DNA from: Oscillospiraceae bacterium
GTDB taxonomy: Bacteria; Bacillota; Clostridia; Oscillospirales; Ruminococcaceae
Length of the DNA: 11,601 nucleotides
Direction of reading: 5' to 3'
Assembly: GCA_016297675.1 (NCBI GenBank)
Contig: JAEDGE010000059.1
Location: 1-11,601, forward strand
How positions within the stretch are numbered: position 1 is the first letter of the stretch; each line of letters starts with the position of its first letter. The notes beneath the pieces are model-generated. The model was not told the DNA's origin. It worked only from the letters and a program-made list of their open reading frames with translations, and made no database searches. Positions 7,413 to 11,601 of this stretch are shown here, one piece after another. The translations under genes and the position numbers were made by a program.

Positions 7413-7441
7413 ATTATATCACAATTCCGCCATAGAATCAA
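7413..7441 (-). promoter_or_regulatory. Promoter of the TIM-barrel/yqeG/vanW unit
   Basis: Read on the minus strand, TTGATT (7441-7436) and a perfect TATAAT (7418-7413) are 17 bases apart. An A/T block (7455-7472) sits upstream of the -35 box and could act as an UP element. The leader to the ATG at 7293 is about 110 bases. Confidence 0.75.
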
Positions 7442-7546
7442 GACGACAACGACATTTTTTTTAAAAAAATTAGATAAAAATGCACAAGCTGAAATATTCC
7501 TTTTTCATAAATTTCTATGATACAGCGTTCTATTTTTATTGTACCA

Positions 7547-8959
7547 TCACGACAGCAAATGCAGACCGTCATCAATTACCTGCCGCAGTCGCTCCGCTGC
7601 CTCTGGCATTCTCTCTTCCGGTACGCTGGAATAGTTCAGCACCAAAGTATGCACATCTGCTTGCTCTTTCTGTGCATAATAGGAGGACAAACAAGCGACC
7701 CGCAGTCCCTGCCGTTCGGCACGCTGTACCAGCTCCGCATCACTGACACCAGTCTTTACCCGCAGCAGAAAATGCAGTCCAGCTTCTTCCTCTGCAATCT
7801 CTGCAATCTCCTCTGGCATCACTGCACGCAAACTGGTAATCAGTTTATCTCGCTTCTGTCGATAGCGATTCCGCATTCGGTTGATGTGAGTTTCAAAGTA
7901 ACCCTTTGCAATAAAATGTGCCAGTACCAGCTGCTCAAACACAGAAACCGTACAAGCATAAAACCCCAGTTTCTCATAAAACTGTACTGCCAGAGGCGGT
8001 GGCAAGACCATATACCCAATCCGAATGGTAGAAGAAAGACTTTTGGTAAACGTATTCATATAGATGACCTTGTCCGTTGCATCCATGCTCTGTAACGTAG
8101 GCAGTGGTTTTCCTGTCATACGAAATTCAGAATCAAAATCATCCTCAATGATATAACGGTTTTCCTGTTCTGTTGCCCAGCCCAGCAGAGTATAGCGGCG
8201 ACTCACTGGCATCACAATTCCAGTTGGATAGTGATGGGACGGCGAACAGTGTACCACATCCGCACCACACGCCTGCAAATCCGTGACAGAAATCCCTTGC
8301 TGATCAATCGGCACAGCCGTAAATGCAACCTGATGGCTGCGGTAAATATTTGCAATTTTTGCATAACCGGGATCTTCCGCTGCATAATGACGATCATAAC
8401 CCAGCAATTGAATCAACAAGCCATAGAGCACATCTGTGCCTGCACCAATGATAATCTGTTCCGGTGCAACATGAATCCCTCGAAACGCCTGCAAATGGTC
8501 AGCAATTGCCTGCCGCAGTTCTGCAACACCGCCGGTAGGGGCATTTTGCATCAAATCCTGCTGATGCTGTGTCATGCACTTTCGCATCAGACTATTCCAG
8601 ACGGAAAAAGGAAAGTTATCCGGTTCGGTATGATTGCTGACGAAATCTGCAAACCAGACTGGAGATACTTTTGGTACAAACAGTCGTACATCCGGTTTGG
8701 AAACGGGTTTCTGCTGTCGAATATCTGCTACAAAAAATCCTTTTCTGGGCAAGGAATAGAGGTAGCCCTCTGCGACCAACTGACCATATGCACTTTCCAC
8801 TGTCATGACGCTAATGCCCAGATGCAGTGCAAAAGCCCGCTTGGACGGCATTTTTGTACCAGGTGATAAAATTCCCGAAATTACGTCATTTTTGATACAT
8901 TGGTAGAGGTGTTGATAAAGGGGTTCTGCCCCAATATCCGTAAAAGAATAGGTAAGCAT
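7547..8959 (-). CDS. pdxR: PdxR-type MocR regulator (GntR wHTH + aminotransferase fold)
   Basis: MocR/PdxR proteins are transcription factors that use PLP as effector. In several Gram-positives PdxR activates pdxST when PLP is scarce and represses its own gene. The 470-residue protein has a GntR winged helix at about 11-80 (PLYQHLYQCIKNDVISG, TKMPSKRAFALHLGIS, TVESAYGQLVAEGYLY) and a fold-type-I aminotransferase domain from about 110. That domain shows TGGVAELRQAIADHL (142-156), AEDPGYAKI (194-202), YPTGIVMPVSRR (244-255), IEDDFDSEFR (271-280) and the PLP-binding Lys306 in TFTKSLSSTIRIGY, with Arg313 nearby. The RBS AAGGAGA lies 7 bases before the ATG at 8959. The gene diverges from pdxST, which supports the PdxR assignment over other MocR types such as GabR. 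Its leader contains one arm of the candidate operator, so autoregulation is likely. No convincing terminator follows it. Confidence 0.88.
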   Translation of the reverse strand: MLTYSFTDIGAEPLYQHLYQCIKNDVISGILSPGTKMPSKRAFALHLGISVMTVESAYGQLVAEGYLYSLPRKGFFVADIRQQKPVSKPDVRLFVPKVSPVWFADFVSNHTEPDNFPFSVWNSLMRKCMTQHQQDLMQNAPTGGVAELRQAIADHLQAFRGIHVAPEQIIIGAGTDVLYGLLIQLLGYDRHYAAEDPGYAKIANIYRSHQVAFTAVPIDQQGISVTDLQACGADVVHCSPSHHYPTGIVMPVSRRYTLLGWATEQENRYIIEDDFDSEFRMTGKPLPTLQSMDATDKVIYMNTFTKSLSSTIRIGYMVLPPPLAVQFYEKLGFYACTVSVFEQLVLAHFIAKGYFETHINRMRNRYRQKRDKLITSLRAVMPEEIAEIAEEEAGLHFLLRVKTGVSDAELVQRAERQGLRVACLSSYYAQKEQADVHTLVLNYSSVPEERMPEAAERLRQVIDDGLHLLS

Positions 8960-8979
8960 ACACGCATCTCCTTTGCAAA

Positions 8980-9025
8980 CTGACCTGACTGAAATGGTTT
9001 TAATTGAGTATTTACATCAGGTCAG
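8980..9025. promoter_or_regulatory. Candidate PdxR operator (9-bp inverted repeat)
   Basis: CTGACCTGA (8980-8988) is repeated perfectly inverted as TCAGGTCAG (9017-9025), with centres 37 bases apart. The right arm occupies the spacer of the plus-strand promoter, and the left arm lies upstream of its -35 box and within the pdxR leader. The position suits a regulator that acts on both genes. The link to PdxR is inferred from location only. Confidence 0.6.
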
Positions 9026-9038
9026 ATTGCGGTATACT
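9011..9038 (+). promoter_or_regulatory. Putative pdxST promoter
   Basis: TTTACA (9011-9016) and TATACT (9033-9038) are 16 bases apart and read toward pdxS. This is the best promoter-like sequence on the plus strand upstream of pdxS; nothing comparable was found between 9100 and 9540. The sub-optimal -35 and 16-base spacer suit an activated promoter. Use of this promoter would leave a leader of about 495 bases. Confidence 0.55.
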
Positions 9039-9041
9039 AAG

Positions 9042-9070
9042 AGTATAGCAAATTTTTTCGGAATCGTCAA
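9042..9070 (-). promoter_or_regulatory. Putative pdxR promoter, facing the pdxST promoter
   Basis: On the minus strand, TTGACG (9070-9065) and TATACT (9047-9042) are exactly 17 bases apart, with transcription starting near 9035. The -10 boxes of the two divergent promoters form the palindrome TATACT-AAG-AGTATA (9033-9047), so polymerase can occupy only one at a time. Confidence 0.65.
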
Positions 9071-9540
9071 TGGAACAAAACGGAATGCCATACAGAATTT
9101 CGTATGGCTTTGGACGTAAATTTGGACACCAAACAGGATGAACAGCGAAGCATTTTCACGGAACGGTTCAGAGGTGGTTTCCCTAAGAAATCGTTTTCTA
9201 ATGTCTTCTAAATGAAACGGTCTGTACGCTGCCGGCAAAAGGGGGCAAGCCCCTGCTTTTGCCTGTGTATCCGTCCATCGCCCCGTATGCAGCCTTTTTG
9301 CAAATTTGATAGGTTTATTTTAGATGGGCGATAGACGGTGTGTGTTTCCACATTGGTATCCTTGTCTAAACTTGTTTGCTTTTCCTTTTTGCTTCGCAAA
9401 AACGTGGGCTACTCGCCCACACCTCGGCAGCATTTTTGAAAAACTGCTGCACCGAAAAACTTTTTATTTCGCCATTCGGCGGATAAACCTCTTTCAATCC
9501 TTTCGATTACCCTAAATTTATATAAAGGAGATTCTTCATC
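9071..9540 (+). other. Long non-coding, hairpin-rich leader or intergenic element before pdxS
   Basis: No credible gene was found here. The stretch holds several inverted repeats: GCCATAC/GTATGGC (9087-9108); GGCAAAAG with CTTTTGCC around GGGG/CCCC (9234-9263); a 13-base arm at 9271-9283 matching 9326-9338 with one mismatch; TTTTTGC/GCAAAAA with loop TTC (9386-9402); GTGGGC/GCCCAC (9404-9420); GCAGCATTTTT pairing with AAAAA-TGCTGC (9427-9450); and CGCC/GGCG (9470-9481). GCTGCCG (9228-9234) and CGGCAGC (9425-9431) could close the whole into one domain. None is followed at once by a good U-run. No known riboswitch was recognised. It may be a regulatory leader or a dispersed palindromic repeat. 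Confidence 0.55.
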
Positions 9541-10419
9541 ATGGAAAATCAAACACAAGTAAAACTGAATCGGGAACTCGCTCAAATGCTCAAGGGTGGC
9601 GTCATCATGGACGTTACCACACCGGAACAGGCAAAAATTGCAGAAGCTGCCGGTGCCTGTGCCGTTATGGCTCTGGAACGCATTCCGGCTGACATCCGTG
9701 CTGCCGGCGGTGTTTCCCGTATGAGCGACCCGAAGATGATCAAAGGCATTCAGAATGCGGTCAGCATTCCGGTTATGGCAAAGTGCAGAATTGGTCACTT
9801 CGCAGAAGCACAGATTTTGCAGGCAATTGAAATTGACTATATCGACGAGAGCGAAGTCCTCTCTCCGGCAGACGATGTTCACCACATTGACAAAACTGCC
9901 TTCAAGGTACCGTTTGTCTGCGGGGCAAAGGATCTCGGCGAAGCTCTGCGGAGAATTGCAGAAGGGGCAACCATGATTCGGACAAAGGGCGAACCAGGTA
10001 CAGGTGACATTGTACAGGCTGTCCGCCACATGAGAATGATGAACAAGGAAATCGCACGGCTGACCTCTATGCGGACAGACGAACTCTATGAGGCTGCAAA
10101 GCAGCTGCAAGTACCATATGATCTGGTTTGCTATGTACACGAAAACGGACGGCTTCCAGTTGTCAACTTTGCAGCTGGCGGTGTAGCAACGCCGGCTGAT
10201 GCAGCCCTGATGATGCAGCTGGGTGCAGAAGGTGTGTTTGTTGGTTCTGGTATCTTCAAATCCGGTAATCCGGAAAAACGTGCTGCTTCCATTGTGAAGG
10301 CAGTCACCAACTACAATGATGCTGCAATGCTGGCAGAACTGTCCGAAGATCTCGGCGAAGCCATGGTCGGCATCAACGAGCAGGAAATTGCTCTGCTGAT
10401 GGCAGAGAGAGGAAAGTAA
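9541..10419 (+). CDS. pdxS: PdxS, pyridoxal 5'-phosphate synthase lyase subunit
   Basis: PdxS condenses ribose 5-phosphate, glyceraldehyde 3-phosphate and ammonia into PLP in the DXP-independent vitamin B6 pathway. It forms a dodecamer that docks twelve PdxT subunits in the cytosol. The 292-residue (beta/alpha)8 barrel is full length. Asp24 (GGVIMDVTT) and Lys81 (VMAKCRIGHF) are the substrate-imine residues, and Lys149 in MIRTKGEPGTGD is the swinging lysine that carries the intermediate. The phosphate-binding loop FAAGGVATPADAALMMQLGA and GVFVGSGIFKS follow. The RBS AAAGGAG (9524-9530) is 10 bases before the ATG. pdxT follows after 3 bases. Regulation is probably by the divergent PdxR through the operator at 8980-9025 and perhaps by the structured leader. 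Confidence 0.98.
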   Translation: MENQTQVKLNRELAQMLKGGVIMDVTTPEQAKIAEAAGACAVMALERIPADIRAAGGVSRMSDPKMIKGIQNAVSIPVMAKCRIGHFAEAQILQAIEIDYIDESEVLSPADDVHHIDKTAFKVPFVCGAKDLGEALRRIAEGATMIRTKGEPGTGDIVQAVRHMRMMNKEIARLTSMRTDELYEAAKQLQVPYDLVCYVHENGRLPVVNFAAGGVATPADAALMMQLGAEGVFVGSGIFKSGNPEKRAASIVKAVTNYNDAAMLAELSEDLGEAMVGINEQEIALLMAERGK

Positions 10420-10422
10420 GCC

Positions 10423-10983
10423 ATGAAAATTGCAATCCTTGCGGTGCAAGGTGCGTTTGCAGAACACGCAAAACGGGTGCAGGAATTAGGGGCGGAACCG
10501 ATTGAACTGCGGCAGAAATCCGATGTTCTGCAAAGTTATGACGGTTTGATTCTGCCGGGCGGCGAGAGTACTGTACAGGGAAAGCTGCTGAAAGAACTGG
10601 ATATGTTCGAGACACTGCACAGTCAGATAGAAGATGGTCTGCCAGTTCTGGCAACCTGTGCTGGACTGATTCTGCTGGCGAAGGATGTCGCAAACGACAC
10701 CAGACGGTGCTTTTGCACGTTGCCTGTTACAGTACAGCGGAATGCCTATGGTCGGCAGCTTGGCAGTTTTCATACGGTTGCACCATTTGCCGGATTGGGC
10801 GATATTCCGATGACCTTTATTCGTGCACCGTATATTGCATCTGTGGAAGACGGCGTAGAAGTGCTGGCAACGGTAGAAGATCGGATTGTAGCAGTTCGTT
10901 GGAAACAGCAAACAGCGGTTGCCTTTCATCCGGAACTGGATGCCGATATGCGGATTCATGAAATGTTTCTCAAGCAGTGTTAA
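10423..10983 (+). CDS. pdxT: PdxT, pyridoxal 5'-phosphate synthase glutaminase subunit
   Basis: PdxT hydrolyses glutamine and channels ammonia into the PdxS barrel. It is active only in the complex. The 186-residue class I GATase has LILPGGEST at 42-50, the nucleophile Cys79 in VLATCAGLILLA, the family segment VQRNAYGRQLGSF (104-116), GDIPMTFIRAPYI (126-138) and the His169-Glu171 pair in AFHPELDAD. All triad residues are present. It starts 3 bases after the pdxS stop, with a purine-rich GAGAGGAAAG inside the end of pdxS as RBS, so the two are cotranscribed and probably translationally coupled. A strong terminator follows. Confidence 0.97.
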   Translation: MKIAILAVQGAFAEHAKRVQELGAEPIELRQKSDVLQSYDGLILPGGESTVQGKLLKELDMFETLHSQIEDGLPVLATCAGLILLAKDVANDTRRCFCTLPVTVQRNAYGRQLGSFHTVAPFAGLGDIPMTFIRAPYIASVEDGVEVLATVEDRIVAVRWKQQTAVAFHPELDADMRIHEMFLKQC

Positions 10984-10993
10984 TAAACAAAAC

Positions 10994-11032
10994 GAGGAAG
11001 TCTTATAATAGACTTCCTCTTCTTTTTCTTTC
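10994..11032. terminator. Intrinsic terminator of pdxST, probably bidirectional
   Basis: GAGGAAGTC (10994-11002) pairs perfectly with GACTTCCTC (11011-11019) across an 8-base loop and is followed by the T-rich TTCTTTTTCTTTC. On the minus strand the stem is followed by GTTTTGTTTATTAA, so it can also end transcription of the converging gene at 11070. Confidence 0.88.
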
Positions 11033-11069
11033 AATTTTGATAGAACACATATGATTGATCGCTGAAATT

Positions 11070-11483
11070 TTAATTTTTATCCCTAACAACAATCACCGGT
11101 TCACAATTCGCCAAAATATCAACCACATCATCCTGTGTAACAATACAATAATGCATAAACTCTTCTTTTTTGTAAAATCCACAACCTTCTTTGATTGCCC
11201 AATCTAAGAAATCTGAATTTTCTATCCGATATAAAAACCATTTTTGAAAATAAAACCGATCGTGTTCTTTTTCCTGAATTGATGCCCATGTTGCCATTCT
11301 AATTCCTTCTACAGAATAGAGATATATTGGAACGAATCCATAAAACAATACATCAATAATTTTATGTTCACAATCTAAAGTAAATCTGGTCGCCTCTTCT
11401 TCCTGAAATATCTCAACATAGTAAGCAGGGTCTCCAGCAATGTTCGTTGGATTCCAAGCAGTCCATTTTTCATCCTTGTTCAT
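11070..11483 (-). CDS. Small acidic protein of unknown function
   Basis: The family was not recognised. The 137-residue product is acidic and rich in Trp, Tyr and Phe, with no signal peptide and no clear membrane helix (the most hydrophobic part is IIDVLFYGFVPIYLYSV, near residue 42). It looks like a compact soluble alpha/beta protein. A longer reading begins at an ATG at 11504, but AAAGGAGT directly before the ATG at 11483 decides the start. Its ATG overlaps the stop of the upstream gene as ATGA, so the two are translationally coupled. Acidic, aromatic-rich small proteins placed directly after a larger gene are often immunity proteins or antitoxins, but this is only a positional guess. The region is AT-richer than pdxST. 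Confidence 0.65.
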   Translation of the reverse strand: MNKDEKWTAWNPTNIAGDPAYYVEIFQEEEATRFTLDCEHKIIDVLFYGFVPIYLYSVEGIRMATWASIQEKEHDRFYFQKWFLYRIENSDFLDWAIKEGCGFYKKEEFMHYCIVTQDDVVDILANCEPVIVVRDKN

Positions 11484-11601
11484 CGATACTCCTTTGTCAT
11501 CCATATAGTTCCATTTATTTTATGCACTGAAACGCCATATTCTCGCAAGTAACATGCAGGCACACGAAACCCACGGAAATCAATTTTTAAATGATGGTAT
11601 A
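11480..11601 (-). CDS. 3' end of an upstream gene, truncated by the window edge
   Basis: On the minus strand one frame is open from the window edge to a TGA at 11482-11480, giving 39 residues that end in GTIWMTKEYR. The other two minus-strand frames stop within the first 25 bases. The TGA overlaps the ATG of the downstream gene as ATGA, the normal layout of coupled genes, which is the main reason to call this coding. The tail includes DFRGFRVPACYLREYGVSV; no family was recognised. The true start lies outside the window. Confidence 0.55.
   Translation of the reverse strand, partial: YHHLKIDFRGFRVPACYLREYGVSVHKINGTIWMTKEYR
11488..11495 (-). promoter_or_regulatory. Ribosome binding site deciding the start at 11483
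   Basis: On the minus strand AAAGGAGT ends 4 bases before the ATG at 11483. It lies inside the last codons of the truncated upstream gene and excludes the longer start at 11504. Confidence 0.75.

Noticed and set aside
7455..7546. Possible terminator of pdxR on the minus strand (ATGGTACA/TGTATCAT and a T/A palindrome at 7455-7472)
   Set aside because: The stem includes a wobble pair and a 15-base loop with no U-run after it. The T/A block is better read as A/T-rich DNA upstream of the next promoter.
9017..9399. Two short minus-strand open frames in the pdxR-pdxS gap
   Set aside because: They overlap each other in different frames, cross several hairpins and the promoter region, and have no convincing RBS. 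They look like translations of a non-coding or repeat element.
9050..9463. Terminal inverted repeats of a miniature transposon (AAATTTTTTCGG and CCGAAAAACTTT)
   Set aside because: The match is 11 of 12 but low in complexity, the left copy is the spacer of the pdxR promoter, and no target-site duplication is visible.
9409..10467. Long minus-strand open frame of 352 codons across pdxS
   Set aside because: It is antisense to the certain pdxS gene, reads as a Cys/His-rich nonsense protein, and has no RBS or family match.

Overview
The window looks like chromosomal DNA of an endospore-forming low-to-mid-GC Firmicute, most likely a clostridial gut-type lineage (Ruminococcus/Oscillospiraceae-like). 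This lineage is inferred from the gene set: a complete spoVS, a MurT/GatD lipid II amidation pair, a ymdB-spoVS neighbourhood as in Bacillus and Clostridia, and a MocR-type pdxR beside pdxST. No rRNA, tRNA, CRISPR array, transposase or phage gene was seen.

Left part, plus strand (about 190-5150). A strong sigma-A-type promoter leads into murT and gatD, which overlap by 14 bases and encode the enzyme that amidates the D-glutamate of lipid II. Next, each with its own good promoter, come a YmdB-family metallophosphoesterase and spoVS, the latter closed by an intrinsic terminator. A membrane protein of the CNNM/CorC (HlyC) family with CBS domains follows. It ends at a 15-bp perfect hairpin that can terminate transcription from both sides.

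Middle, minus strand (7441 down to 5150). An AT-richer three-gene unit reads from one clear promoter: an unassigned TIM-barrel protein, a YqeG-type HAD phosphatase and a VanW-family protein. The last two are only 2 bases apart. The promoter carries a GTACGTAC palindrome at the expected transcription start and two direct repeats, so it looks regulated.

Right part (7547-11040). This is a vitamin B6 island: pdxR (GntR/MocR regulator with an aminotransferase fold) on the minus strand, diverging from pdxS-pdxT on the plus strand. Between them lie two overlapping face-to-face promoters that share one palindromic -10 region, and a 9-bp inverted repeat that is a likely PdxR operator. About 490 bases of non-coding DNA, rich in hairpins, lie between the pdxS promoter and the pdxS start. 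This is the least explained stretch of the window. A strong terminator follows pdxT.

Right edge (11070-11601), minus strand. A small acidic protein of unknown function is translationally coupled by an ATGA overlap to a gene that runs off the window. The arrangement resembles a toxin-immunity or similar accessory pair, but the sequence seen does not prove it.
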